From Nitrospirales bacterium (GTDB taxonomy: Bacteria; Nitrospirota; Nitrospiria; Nitrospirales; UBA8639): a stretch of DNA of 42,049 nucleotides. Positions 22,109 to 30,732 of this stretch are shown here, piece after piece (the first letter of the stretch is position 1; every line of letters starts with the position of its first letter). The stretch is taken from positions 1 to 42,049 of the forward strand of contig JAAXIB010000064.1 in NCBI GenBank assembly GCA_012270585.1. The letters run 5' to 3'. Under the pieces are notes generated by a model. It was not told the origin of the DNA. It saw only the letters and a list, made by a program, of their open reading frames with translations, and did no database searches. The position numbers were made by a program, and so were the translations under genes.

Positions 22109-22588
22109 ATGATTGACGTCGCAATCTTGGTCATCAACGGCAAAATCCGTTCCGGAGAGGCGGAAGATCGTGGGAAGGAGAGTCTTTGTCAATATCTGCA
22201 AGACCAGAACGTCCGTCTTGTGGAGTATGAAGTCGTGCAGGATGATCGCGAGGTCATTCGCAATCATCTGGTAAGCCTGTGTGACAAACAGGATCTCCAG
22301 GTGATTTTCACCGTAGGAGGAACCGGGGTGCGGCCCACGGATTGGGCTCCGGAAGCCACGCGGGACGTTATCGAGAAAGAAATCCCCGGCATCGGAGAAG
22401 CCATGAGGACGGAGAGTCTGAAAAAAATGAGGACGGCCATGTTGTCCAGAGGAACGGCAGGAATTCGAGGCAAGACTTTGGTGGTCAATCTTCCGGGCAG
22501 GGGTGCGATCGATAATTTAGCGACACTGTTTCCGATTCTCGATCACACCGTTGGAAAATTATCCGGTGCGTCTTCCGGTAAAAAATGA
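22109..22588 (+). CDS. moaB: Molybdenum cofactor biosynthesis protein, MoaB/Mog family
   Basis: A 159-residue protein that binds or adenylylates molybdopterin. Visible: VAILVING, FTVGGTGVRPTDWAPEAT (the TGGTG signature is replaced by VGGTG, as in several MoaB proteins) and IRGKTLVVNLPGR (P-G motif). It lies 17 bases after tatC and is separated from mrp by a repeat-containing gap. Whether it acts as Mog or MoaB is not decided by sequence alone. Confidence 0.9.
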   Translation: MIDVAILVINGKIRSGEAEDRGKESLCQYLQDQNVRLVEYEVVQDDREVIRNHLVSLCDKQDLQVIFTVGGTGVRPTDWAPEATRDVIEKEIPGIGEAMRTESLKKMRTAMLSRGTAGIRGKTLVVNLPGRGAIDNLATLFPILDHTVGKLSGASSGKK

Positions 22589-22654
22589 TGAAGAAAGTCG
22601 CTGGCATGACGGTTGTGTATCATCAACGGACAGAGAATTCATATAAAAAGAGTT

Positions 22655-22692
22655 TCCTCTCCCTTGATGGGAGAGGATAAAGGTGAGGGTGA
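22655..22692. repeat. CTCTCCC...GGGAGAG hairpin element
   Basis: The element CCTCTCCCTTGATGGGAGAGG, with the trailing GGTGAGGG, is one more copy of the dispersed hairpin family. It sits in the 320-base gap between moaB and mrp, directly before the DUF559 remnant. A T-tract does not follow. Confidence 0.7.
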
Positions 22693-22814
22693 TGAGAGTC
22701 TCGTCAAAGGCACAACACTTGCGGCAGCACTCAACTGATGCCGAACGGGTGCTGTGGATGTGTCTGCGAAACCGTCAATCGGCTTCCGTAGTAAAGGAAG
22801 GGAATCAGCGGTGA
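22692..22814 (+). pseudogene. N-terminal remnant of a DUF559 endonuclease gene
   Basis: A 40-codon ORF encodes SSKAQHLRQHSTDAERVLWMCLRNRQ, the characteristic start of DUF559 (Vsr-like) proteins (A-R-x-L-R-x-x-x-T-D-A-E-x-x-L-W-x-x-L-R-N-R-Q), then stops after unrelated residues. The remaining 80 or so residues, including the catalytic region, are missing. Remainder of the gap up to mrp holds nothing recognisable. Confidence 0.65.
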
Positions 22815-22908
22815 CTCCAGGAGGGGGAGTGGCTGACCAGGAATGATGAAATAGGCTTTTGACCGTGTGTTCTTCGATTGACCGCGGCAGGAGAGGGGGG
22901 AGGCGTTC

Positions 22909-23868
22909 ATGAGTACTGAATTGAAAATGTTTCAACCTTCAACGACACAAGGCGATGCCTGTACGTATATGTGGGCGTGCGCCATCTGTGAAGAGAATGA
23001 AACGTGCCAAAAAGACAAGGAAGGTCACAGCCGATGGTTGGTGGCCAAACGCATGGAGCGGATCGACTACAAGATTCTCGTCATGAGTAATAAGGGTGGC
23101 GTCGGCAAGAGCACCGTCTCGACGAATCTGGCCGTCAGCCTGGCATTAAAAGGTTATGAGGTGGGTATCTGCGACATGGATATTCACGGCCCCAATATTC
23201 CCAAAATGGTCGGCGCCGAAGGCCAACGCCTCAAGATCAGCACGGGCGGGGGGATTATTCCCCATCAGGCCTACAACATGAAAATCGCCTCGATGTCGTT
23301 CCTGCTTCAAAATTCCGATGATCCCATTATCTGGCGCGACGCCTATAAATTTGAATTCATCAATCAGTTACTCGGCGGCGTCGAATGGCAGGACTTGAAT
23401 TTTCTCATCGTGGATTTGCCGCCGGGAACGGGTAACGAGTCGGTTACGACGATCGACCTGATCGGGGAGGTGACCGGGTGCGTGATTATTTCGACCCCGC
23501 AAGAGGTAGCCTTGCTCGACGCCCGAAAGTCCGTCACCTTCGCACGGGACAGTGAATTGCCGATTATCGGGATCGTGGAGAACATGAGCGGTCTCGATTG
23601 CCCGCATTGCCACCAGCACATCGAAGTCTTTCGACTGGGCGGGGGAGAAGCGTCCGCCCACGATATGGGCGTTCCCTTTTTGGGAAGAATTCCACTCGAT
23701 CCCGAAGTGGTGCGGCAAAGCGATTACGGCGAACCCTATGCGCTGTTCCATTCCGATTTGCCCACGGCCGACGCGTATCATGACATTGCCAATAAAGTTG
23801 ATGACTTTTGCAAGAAAAAAGGGTCGCTGGTGCAGATCGCAACCAAGAGCCCATTCAAGAAAAAGTAG
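22909..23868 (+). CDS. Mrp/ApbC-type Fe-S cluster carrier ATPase
   Basis: A 319-residue P-loop protein that carries and delivers [4Fe-4S] clusters. The deviant Walker A is NKGGVGKST (residues 61-69), with MDIHGPNIPKM and DLPPGTGNE following, all typical of Mrp. The CPHC pair (C231, C234) bridges clusters at the dimer interface. Unusually, an N-terminal segment has four extra cysteines (C18, C24, C27, C33 in spacing C-x5-C-x2-C-x5-C). A strong GGGGGGAGG precedes the ATG. It starts an operon-like run through moeA, mobB and the cytochrome. Confidence 0.92.
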   Translation: MSTELKMFQPSTTQGDACTYMWACAICEENETCQKDKEGHSRWLVAKRMERIDYKILVMSNKGGVGKSTVSTNLAVSLALKGYEVGICDMDIHGPNIPKMVGAEGQRLKISTGGGIIPHQAYNMKIASMSFLLQNSDDPIIWRDAYKFEFINQLLGGVEWQDLNFLIVDLPPGTGNESVTTIDLIGEVTGCVIISTPQEVALLDARKSVTFARDSELPIIGIVENMSGLDCPHCHQHIEVFRLGGGEASAHDMGVPFLGRIPLDPEVVRQSDYGEPYALFHSDLPTADAYHDIANKVDDFCKKKGSLVQIATKSPFKKK

Positions 23869-23874
23869 AGACGC

Positions 23875-25101
23875 ATGGACGGGTTGACCTCTCTCACGCA
23901 AGCACAACGGATCGTGTTGGACGCTGCCGCCACGTTGGGGTGCGAGAAAGTCGGATTGCTGGACGCCTTGGGACGGGTTCTGGGTGAGGATATCGTGGCG
24001 CCACGGGATAATCCCCCGTGGAACAATTCTGCCATGGATGGTTTTGCCGTCCGGTGGGAAGACATCAAAAAGGAACATGAAATCACCAAGCCGGCGGAAT
24101 TGACCATCGTCGAAGACGTACAGGCCGGCCAGGTTGCCAAGAAATCCGTAGGCCCCGGCGAAGCCATTCGTATCATGACCGGCGCCCCGGTTCCGGATGG
24201 AGCCGATACGGTGGTGCGGGTCGAATTCACGGAACCCTCCGACACCAGCGTGCGGATTTTCCAACCCGAACCCCAGGGCGCCAATATTCGTCCAAAGGGG
24301 GAAGACGTCAAAGAAGGAGAATGCATCATTCCGAAGGGCACCCAATTGCGTCCTGCGGAAATCGGCATGCTCGCGATTTTGGCGAAATCGTTTGTGCTGG
24401 TGCATCAACGTCCCCGAGTAGCGATCCTGTCAACGGGTGATGAACTGGCCGATCTCGATGAGAAATTCGACGAGAACAAAATCGTCAACTCGAACAGCTA
24501 TGGCATTGCGGCGGCGGTTCAGGAGGCTGGTGGGATCCCGCTCTTGCTGGGCATTGCCAGGGATACGCCCGAATCGCTCAAGGAAAAGATCTCGCAGGGC
24601 TTGGGCTGTGACATTGTGGTGCTCTCCGGCGGCGTGTCCATGGGCGATTACGACTTCACCAAAGTCGTGTTCGCGGAACTCGGAGCCGACATGCATTTCT
24701 GGAAATTGGCGATTCGCCCCGGACAACCCCTGGCCTTCGGAAAGATCCAAGGCAAGTTGGCTTTCGGGTTGCCTGGAAATCCCGTGTCATCCATGGTCAC
24801 GTTTGAACAGTTGGTCCGGTTGGCGGTCATGAAGATGGGAGGTTGTCGGCACCTGGAGCGTCCGGTGGTTGAGGCCGAGTTTCAGGAAAAGTTTTCCAAA
24901 CATCCTGATCGCCGGCATTTCCTTCGAGGTATCCTGGAACAAAAAAACGGAAAACTCACCGTTCGAACCACCGGGCCGCAAGGGTCCGGGATTTTGACGT
25001 CCATGGTCAAAGCCAACGGGTTGATTGATATTCCCGAAGACGTGGAAAAGGTCAATCCCGGCGATATCGTTCGAGTGCAAGTGCTGAGTAAAAATTTTTA
25101 A
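23875..25101 (+). CDS. moeA: Molybdopterin molybdenumtransferase MoeA
   Basis: A 408-residue enzyme that inserts molybdate into adenylylated molybdopterin. Visible motifs: NPPWNNSAMDGFAVR near the N-terminus, GEAIRIMTGAPVPDGADTVVRVE, VAILSTGDEL, CDIVVLSGGVSMGDYDF and FGLPGNPVSSMVTFEQLV, in family order. Domain IV closes the C-terminus. It starts six bases after mrp and ends three bases before mobB. Confidence 0.96.
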   Translation: MDGLTSLTQAQRIVLDAAATLGCEKVGLLDALGRVLGEDIVAPRDNPPWNNSAMDGFAVRWEDIKKEHEITKPAELTIVEDVQAGQVAKKSVGPGEAIRIMTGAPVPDGADTVVRVEFTEPSDTSVRIFQPEPQGANIRPKGEDVKEGECIIPKGTQLRPAEIGMLAILAKSFVLVHQRPRVAILSTGDELADLDEKFDENKIVNSNSYGIAAAVQEAGGIPLLLGIARDTPESLKEKISQGLGCDIVVLSGGVSMGDYDFTKVVFAELGADMHFWKLAIRPGQPLAFGKIQGKLAFGLPGNPVSSMVTFEQLVRLAVMKMGGCRHLERPVVEAEFQEKFSKHPDRRHFLRGILEQKNGKLTVRTTGPQGSGILTSMVKANGLIDIPEDVEKVNPGDIVRVQVLSKNF

Positions 25102-25104
25102 CTT

Positions 25105-25608
25105 ATGGCGCCACCCATCCTATCCTTTGTCGGACGTTCAAACAGCGGGAAAACTACGCTGATTGAACGGGTCATTCCCGAACTCACCCGTGCAGGGTAT
25201 CGGGTGGCAACGGTGAAACACGCGGGCCATGGGTTCGAGTTGGATACGGAGGGCAAGGACAGTTGGCGACACAAACAAGCCGGGGCGCATGCCGTTATCG
25301 TAATTTCCAAGGGAAGCCTCGCCATGTTTGCCGACGTCTCCGAAGAAATGAAAGTCGAAGAAGTGCGGGACCGGTTTCTCGACAGCCGCACGGATTTAAT
25401 TATCGCAGAGGGATGGAAAAGCGAAGGCTATCCGAAAATTGCCGTCGTCCGTGAACAACTGGAAGAGGTGAACGTCGCCGTTGACGGGTTGTTGGCCGTT
25501 GTTTCGATGAAGCCCATAGAAGCGTCCGTGCCGTGCATTGATCGTGATGATATTGCGACGCTGGCCAAGTTGATTATTCAGCACTACCCCAAGCCTCCTT
25601 CAACCTGA
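25105..25608 (+). CDS. mobB: Molybdopterin-guanine dinucleotide biosynthesis protein MobB
   Basis: A 167-residue P-loop GTPase that assists attachment of the guanine dinucleotide to molybdopterin. Motifs: FVGRSNSGKTTLIERVIPEL (Walker A), VATVKHAGHGFELDTEGKDS (the MobB-specific K-H-x-x-H segment) and DLIIAEGWKSEGYPKI. Length is normal. mobA is not in the window. It sits tightly between moeA and the cytochrome gene. Confidence 0.93.
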   Translation: MAPPILSFVGRSNSGKTTLIERVIPELTRAGYRVATVKHAGHGFELDTEGKDSWRHKQAGAHAVIVISKGSLAMFADVSEEMKVEEVRDRFLDSRTDLIIAEGWKSEGYPKIAVVREQLEEVNVAVDGLLAVVSMKPIEASVPCIDRDDIATLAKLIIQHYPKPPST

Positions 25609-25609
25609 C

Positions 25610-26311
25610 ATGAACCGAAGGACCGTCATCGTCCTCCTGGTCGCCGTCGTGGTCCTCGGTCTGGCTGGGACGGCGGCCATCCCTGTCACCAACCATCCCG
25701 AGTTCTGCGCGTCCTGCCATACGATTCGTCCATCGGTCGACAGTTGGAAAACGTCGTCTCACAAAGACGTCACCTGTGTGGCGTGTCACGTTCGACCGGG
25801 CTTGCAGGGATTTATCGAAGATAAAGTGTACGCCGGCCTGAAAGACGTGGCGATCACGTGGTTCGGGACGCCGACCGCGCCCCATGATTTGCAAGCGCAG
25901 GTGGATTCAAACGTCTGTTTGAGCTGCCATCGTGCCATACTCAGGGTGTCGGAAGTTTCGACGAGAGACCTGCCGAAGCCCGTCAATGATATCGGATTGA
26001 TCATGAGTCACCGAAGACACATGGAAGCCTTTCAAAAACGTGGGCAAGGGGAGGGCTGTACCACCTGTCACGCGAGGGTGGTCCACGGCAAGCCTGTCAA
26101 GGGGTATCCCATCGTGATACCACGGGGTCACGTCAAGTTGGACATGCAGCCGTACCATCCCGAACATCCCGAAGGCTCGGCGTTATGGAAATCTTCCTTG
26201 GCTGATTGTGTGCGGTGCCACGACAACAAGACCTCATTTGAAGGCAAGGTGCTCAGCAAAGATTGTGAAGTCTGTCATCTCCCGGACAAAATCGGAGATT
26301 TCCTGTTTTAA
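25610..26311 (+). CDS. NapC/NirT-type membrane-anchored six-haem cytochrome c
   Basis: A 233-residue protein with an N-terminal membrane anchor (about residues 5-25) and six CxxCH sites at residues 33-37, 56-60, 103-107, 150-154, 200-204 and 219-223. The first two and the layout (HPEFCASCHTI, WKTSSHKDVTCVACHV) follow the NapC/NirT/NrfH quinol dehydrogenase family, which usually has four or five haems. It should pass electrons from the quinone pool to a periplasmic partner or back. It starts one base after mobB, so it is in the molybdenum cofactor operon. Confidence 0.88.
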   Translation: MNRRTVIVLLVAVVVLGLAGTAAIPVTNHPEFCASCHTIRPSVDSWKTSSHKDVTCVACHVRPGLQGFIEDKVYAGLKDVAITWFGTPTAPHDLQAQVDSNVCLSCHRAILRVSEVSTRDLPKPVNDIGLIMSHRRHMEAFQKRGQGEGCTTCHARVVHGKPVKGYPIVIPRGHVKLDMQPYHPEHPEGSALWKSSLADCVRCHDNKTSFEGKVLSKDCEVCHLPDKIGDFLF

Positions 26312-26330
26312 CCCCACGTAGACGGCACCG

Positions 26331-27059
26331 ATGTCGGCACCGATCGTTCGCGTTCAAAATCTGACTAAACGGTTCGGCGATTTCACCGCGGTGGATCACG
26401 TGTCGTTCGAGATCCAACCGGGAGAAACCATTGGTCTGCTCGGACCCAACGGTGCGGGGAAAACCACGACCTTTCAAATGCTCCTGGGGGTGATTACGCC
26501 CACGCATGGGACGATCGAAATGTTGGGACTCGATCTCCTGCACCATCGGGAAACGATTCTCCGGCAGGTCAATTTTTCATCCACCTATATCTCGATGCCC
26601 TATGCCCTGACCGTGGAAGAGAACCTCCGGGTGACGGGTTGGTTGTATGGGGTATCGGATATCGACAGGCGGATCGACGACGTCGTCAAAAAACTCGAGA
26701 TGGAAGACATGCGCCATAAAGTGACCCGCAAATTGTCGTCCGGACAAATGACGCGGCTGACGTTGGCGAAGGCGGTCCTGACCGAACCGAAAATCCTGTT
26801 TCTCGACGAACCTACGGCCAGTCTGGATCCGGATATCGCCCACAAGGTCAAAGGGTTTTTAAAGGAATATCGTGCGACGTCCGGCCTGAGCATGTTGTAC
26901 ACGTCGCACAACATGCGGGAAATAGAAGAAATGTCCGACCGGATCGTGTTCCTGCAACGGGGAAAAATTATCGCCGAAGGAACCGCCGAAGAAGTCATTG
27001 CGCAATACGGCGAAGACGACCTCGAACGGGTCTTCCTCAAAATCGCCCGTGAAAGGTAA
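26331..27059 (+). CDS. ABC transporter ATP-binding protein
   Basis: A 242-residue ABC ATPase: Walker A GPNGAGKTT, signature LSSGQ, Walker B ILFLDEPTASLDP, switch His in TSHNMREIEE. The order and the TLAKAVLTEP stretch fit the ABC-2 exporter ATPases. It probably drives the permease encoded 87 bases downstream. Nothing shows the substrate. It follows the cytochrome gene by 20 bases. Confidence 0.95.
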   Translation: MSAPIVRVQNLTKRFGDFTAVDHVSFEIQPGETIGLLGPNGAGKTTTFQMLLGVITPTHGTIEMLGLDLLHHRETILRQVNFSSTYISMPYALTVEENLRVTGWLYGVSDIDRRIDDVVKKLEMEDMRHKVTRKLSSGQMTRLTLAKAVLTEPKILFLDEPTASLDPDIAHKVKGFLKEYRATSGLSMLYTSHNMREIEEMSDRIVFLQRGKIIAEGTAEEVIAQYGEDDLERVFLKIARER

Positions 27060-27145
27060 CGATCGTCTCTACCCCGGATCAAATCCGTGGCAAACTCAAC
27101 TACCCAAGAGCAGGTGATCCCGAGAGTTAGGAGTAAGACACACTC

Positions 27146-27937
27146 ATGAACGTCGGTCGTATTTCCGCACTGATATCCAGGCATTTGTTTCTCTACCGCC
27201 GGAGTTTTCCCCGGTTGCTGGAGATCTTTTACTGGCCCTTGTTGGATTTGGTGGTGTGGGGATTCATTACGATGTATCTGGCCCAGGAAGGTAAAGGGCT
27301 GCACGGGGCCGTCGTCTTTTTTCTGGGCGCGCTTATTTTCTGGGACATTCTCTTTCGGGCGCAACAGGGGATCACCATCTCGTTCCTCGAAGAAATCTGG
27401 TCCAGAAATCTCATGAATTTATTCGCGAGCCCCCTCACCGCCGGAGAATTTCTGGCGGCGATGATGGCCATGAGCATCTTCAAGGTCGCCGCCGTTTCCA
27501 TCATCATGGCGTTTAGCGCCCTGTTCTTTTATTCCTACAACGTCTTCATCATGGGGCTGACTCTGATCCCGTTCGTTCTGAACCTGATTGCCGCCGGATG
27601 GCTCATCGGGATTCTGACCACGTCGGTGATTATGCGATTCGGCCAGCAAGCCGAAGTCCTCGCCTGGGGGCTCGTTTTTCTGTTCCAACCGATCTCCTGT
27701 GTGTTCTATCCGCTGTCCGTGTTGCCGGACTGGTTGAAACCACTGGCACTGGTCAATCCGGCCGCGCACGTATTTGAAGGCATGCGGGAGGTCTTACTGA
27801 ATCAGGTCGTACCATGGTCACACCTGTGGTGGGCGATGGGTCTGAACGGCCTGTATCTGCTGATTATGATCGCGATCTATCAATACACGTTTGCCGTGTG
27901 TAAGGATCGTGGCATGCTGGTCCGGGTCGGGGAGTAG
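27146..27937 (+). CDS. ABC-2 type transporter permease
   Basis: A 263-residue membrane protein with about six helices and the ABC-2 fold: a long N-terminal amphipathic start (RHLFLYRRSFPRLLEIFYWPLLDLVVWG), then FLEEIWSRNLMNLFASPLTAGEF, a loop with PISCVFYPLSVLPDWLKPLALVNPAAHVFEGMR that is very typical of ABC-2 permeases, and a final helix. It forms an exporter with the ATPase before it. Substrate unknown. Confidence 0.92.
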   Translation: MNVGRISALISRHLFLYRRSFPRLLEIFYWPLLDLVVWGFITMYLAQEGKGLHGAVVFFLGALIFWDILFRAQQGITISFLEEIWSRNLMNLFASPLTAGEFLAAMMAMSIFKVAAVSIIMAFSALFFYSYNVFIMGLTLIPFVLNLIAAGWLIGILTTSVIMRFGQQAEVLAWGLVFLFQPISCVFYPLSVLPDWLKPLALVNPAAHVFEGMREVLLNQVVPWSHLWWAMGLNGLYLLIMIAIYQYTFAVCKDRGMLVRVGE

Positions 27938-27976
27938 GGTCGCCTTCCAGATCAGGCCTGAAGGCGCCTTCTCCTT

Positions 27977-28278
27977 CTGTCATCCCCGACTCGATCGGGG
28001 ATCTGGTGTCTTTTGCTTTCTTCTGCTTTCTTCTGCTTTTGTTCCTTTCTGTCATCCTCGACGCCTGTCCTCGACATTTGTAATCGAGGATCCAAATCGA
28101 GGATCTAAATCGAGGATCCAGGAGTTTTTGTTCCAGGCGGGTTCGCATGAATGGAGGGCCAGAAGAGTAAGACCCTGGATTCCTGCTTTCGCAGGAATGA
28201 CAGCAAAGAAAATCGAGGATCCAGGGTCTTTGTTTTTCCCCCTCACCCCAGCCCTCTCCCACGATGGGGAGAGGGGGA
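27977..28278. repeat. Cluster of dispersed palindromic repeats
   Basis: The 410-base gap between the permease and nitroreductase genes is made mostly of repeats. These are GTCATCCCCGAC...GGGGATCTGG (27977-28010), a multiple GTCATCCTCGAC...GAGGATCC array (28049-28122, with three partial GAGGATC units), a CCTGGATTCCTGCTTTCGCAGGAATGACAG unit (28171-28203) and a CCTCACCCCAGCCCTCTCCC hairpin (28238-28277). The 18 bases at 28297-28314 match 4-21 at the window start. It lies between convergent genes and no gene is visible. Confidence 0.8.
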
Positions 28279-28347
28279 ATCGGGAATGACAAAAGCAGGT
28301 TATTTTCATACCAAAGGTGCGGGAAGATCACGCGGCTACGAATCCCC

Positions 28348-28962
28348 TTATGAACGGTCTTTGCTCCCGAAGCATCCGGCTACGATGATTTCGTCCAACG
28401 GGCGCCGGTCGTTTGGACATTCCATCTCTTGAAGATGCGAGGGCAAGGATTCCTTGGGCGCGCGCTTTCCAATGGCGATCATGGCCAGGACTTCGTAGTT
28501 TTCGGGTACGTACAGTTCTCTCCTGGCCTTTTCATAATCGAATCCCTGCATGCCGTGTACGACCAATCCCCGTCGTGTGCCTTCCAGCGCCAGATTTTCC
28601 CAGGCTGTGCCCGCATCAAAGGCATACGTGGCGGCGGGCTTGTCATTACGTTCAAAGAGCTTTCTGGACGTGACGACGACCAACACGGCGGCCTGCTGCG
28701 CCCATGCCCTGTTGCCTTCGAGCAGCAAATCCACAAACGTGTCCCAGAATTTGGTTTGTCGTTTCGCATAGACGAATCGCCACAGTTGCGCATTATACGA
28801 CGACGGGGCCCAGCGAGCCGCTTCAAACAGAGGCATGAGTTCATCGTCGGATAATTCCTCGCCGTTCATCGAGCGGGGAGACCATCGGTTGAGAATAAGG
28901 GGATGAATGTCATAGTTCGTCTTCCTCTGTTTTCGTACTTCTTCCGTTAGTGAGTCGTTCAT
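28348..28962 (-). CDS. Nitroreductase-family protein
   Basis: A 204-residue FMN-dependent reductase of the nitroreductase superfamily. Motifs: HPLILNRWSPRSMNGEELSDDEL near the N-terminus, FEAARWAPSSYNAQLWRFV (FMN-binding serine/asparagine region), AVLVVVTSRKL, GTAWENLALEGTRRGLVVHGMQGF and a C-terminal IAIGKRA. Such enzymes reduce nitroaromatics, quinones or flavins with NAD(P)H. AAAGGAG lies seven bases before the ATG on the minus strand. It stands alone. Confidence 0.9.
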   Translation of the reverse strand: MNDSLTEEVRKQRKTNYDIHPLILNRWSPRSMNGEELSDDELMPLFEAARWAPSSYNAQLWRFVYAKRQTKFWDTFVDLLLEGNRAWAQQAAVLVVVTSRKLFERNDKPAATYAFDAGTAWENLALEGTRRGLVVHGMQGFDYEKARRELYVPENYEVLAMIAIGKRAPKESLPSHLQEMECPNDRRPLDEIIVAGCFGSKDRS

Positions 28963-29060
28963 GATGCACTCCTTTCGTGCACTTATGTTAAAGACAGAGG
29001 CGAGATGGTCAAGCCGTTTGTCGTGTTCGTTGTCGGTGTTTTTTGTGCATGCGACTCTAC

Positions 29061-29168
29061 CCCACCCGGCCTCCCCTTACAAAGGGGAGGGAATAATGGC
29101 ATTCCATTCTGATGCCCCTCCTCTGTAAGGACGGGAACTTTTTCCGAAGAGGGAAAAGTTGGGAGGTA
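29061..29168. repeat. CCTCCCCTTACAAAGGGGAGG element pair
   Basis: The gap between the NFACT and nitroreductase genes carries CCTCCCCTTACAAAGGGGAGG (29070-29090) and a degraded inverted partner (GCCCCTCCTCTGTAAGGACGGG, about 29113-29134), then GGGAGGTAGAGAGG. The pair looks like the two ends of a small collapsed element. No gene is seen. Confidence 0.6.
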
Positions 29169-29175
29169 GAGAGGA

Positions 29176-30627
29176 TCAACCGGATTCCTTCAACCGATTC
29201 AAGCGTGCCTGATCCACGAAGGCCCATGAGCTTTTTTCCTGAGTCACCGTGACCGACCCGGGTTTCGCGCCTTTGGGTTTCCTGACGTTTTTTCTCAAGG
29301 TATAGATGACTTCGCCTTTTCCGCTTTTTCGTAAATTGCTGTAAAACAAGGCCAGTGTTACGGCGTCCTTCAAGGTTTCTGGTGGCACCTGCTGTTTCTT
29401 TTCGAGTTTGATGACCACGTGCGACCCTGGGGTACCCCTGGCGTGCAGCCAAAGATCGTCGGGTTTGGATACCTTGAAGGTGACGGTGTCATTGTCTTTG
29501 GCGGTTTTCCCGACCAGGATGATCTTTCCGTCCTGAGAGTAAAATTGGCGGTAGGGGACAGCCGGTTGTCTCTTTGCCCCGGAAGGTTCGGGATCGTATA
29601 GCGGAGGCTGCCGGTCCGGTTGCGGCGGTGCACGTTCAACTACTTGCCGGGATGAATCAGCCATTTTTCCACTTTCCAATTCCTCTAGTTCTTTCTGAAG
29701 TTTCGCCAATTCCTTTTTCGTCTCCTCGAGTCTGGGCACCAGGTTCTTTTGGGCTCCGGTAAATTTTCCGTGCTTTGTGAAATAGTCTTTCAGATTCCCG
29801 GGTCCGTCTTTTTCAGGGTCTAGCGGAAGCGTGAGTTCCGGCAGTGTTTCCTCAAAGTAATCAACCACTTTAATGTGTTTCTGCCCTTTTCCAATGGAAG
29901 AGACGTGGTTTTTCAATAGCTCGCCGTACCGTCCATACTCACGAAAGGCGCAGACTTTTTCAAAATCCCGGGTCAATTTCATTATCCGGCGCTGCAATTT
30001 GTTGACGTGTTTGCGTAAGTGAACGATCTGTTGATGACGTTGATCCTCGATCCACGCGTTCTGTTCGGATAGGGAATGAGACGCTTCGATGCGTTCGGAG
30101 ACGGGGAAATGTATCCCGTCGGTATCATGCACGGGTGGGAGCGATTCCTGGGGCATTTCGGCGCCCCACGGGCAAGGGACAAGGGTAAACGGTTGCCCAA
30201 CCGGTTGGCGACTTGGTTTGAGTGCCCGCAGCACCGTGGTCTGGGCATCCAGGACGAAGATATTGGCCGAACGTCCGATCAGCGCGACGACCAGAAAGAA
30301 CACGCGCTCGCCCTTCTTTAGCTCGAACCACACGATACGATCCCGAGGCGTTTGGGTGAGACGATGAATTTTTGCTCCCAGGAGATGAGCGCGCAAATAT
30401 TGGCAGAACGAAGGAGGAGTTGGCGCGCACGGGATTTTTTGACTCAGGATATGCACCCGTCCGTGCCGGGAATGGGCTGAGAGTAAGAGTGAAAGAGAAC
30501 GTCCCGGCCGGCGAAGAAAAAGAATAATCGTATCGGGTGCCGGTTGCTGGATTTTCTGGATAAATCCGCCAACGCAAACGGGTGCCATTTCGGTGAGGAC
30601 GGCATTCACGTCATCGAGGTTTAACAC
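29176..30627 (-). CDS. NFACT (RqcH/FbpA-like) family protein
   Basis: A 483-residue protein with an N-terminal NFACT-N domain (LNLDDVNAVLTEM, then LLSAHSRHGRVHI), a long central coiled coil (about residues 200-330, RKHVNKLQRRIMKL and LEETKKELAKLQKEL), and the C-terminal NFACT-R domain (PDDLWLHARGTPGSHVVIKL). In the RqcH branch these proteins add alanine tails to stalled nascent chains on 50S subunits. At 483 residues it is shorter than the usual 550-600. GTG start. It is transcribed away from trpA. Confidence 0.85.
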   Translation of the reverse strand: MLNLDDVNAVLTEMAPVCVGGFIQKIQQPAPDTIILFLRRPGRSLSLLLSAHSRHGRVHILSQKIPCAPTPPSFCQYLRAHLLGAKIHRLTQTPRDRIVWFELKKGERVFFLVVALIGRSANIFVLDAQTTVLRALKPSRQPVGQPFTLVPCPWGAEMPQESLPPVHDTDGIHFPVSERIEASHSLSEQNAWIEDQRHQQIVHLRKHVNKLQRRIMKLTRDFEKVCAFREYGRYGELLKNHVSSIGKGQKHIKVVDYFEETLPELTLPLDPEKDGPGNLKDYFTKHGKFTGAQKNLVPRLEETKKELAKLQKELEELESGKMADSSRQVVERAPPQPDRQPPLYDPEPSGAKRQPAVPYRQFYSQDGKIILVGKTAKDNDTVTFKVSKPDDLWLHARGTPGSHVVIKLEKKQQVPPETLKDAVTLALFYSNLRKSGKGEVIYTLRKNVRKPKGAKPGSVTVTQEKSSWAFVDQARLNRLKESG

Positions 30628-30732
30628 GATTCTTGCTCTTCAGATTTCATCAGGACAAAGTGGTGCGTGACTATCACTCTATCCCACCAGATTTTCTCCA
30701 ACAAAGAAAGGGAAAATTGTGGCCGGGAAGCC

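Noticed and set aside
23368-24408. 346-codon ORF opposite mrp and moeA
   Set aside because: It lies antisense to two confidently identified genes, has composition typical of a shadow frame and no motif.
15884-28280. Possible CRISPR arrays at the repeat clusters
   Set aside because: The units are palindromic, unevenly spaced, differ from one another and have no unique equal-length spacers; no cas genes are present.
27864-28331. 155-codon ORF over the repeat cluster
   Set aside because: It is translated dispersed repeat sequence (ILDFLCCHSCESRNPG-type peptides) and recurs wherever the palindromes occur; not a gene.
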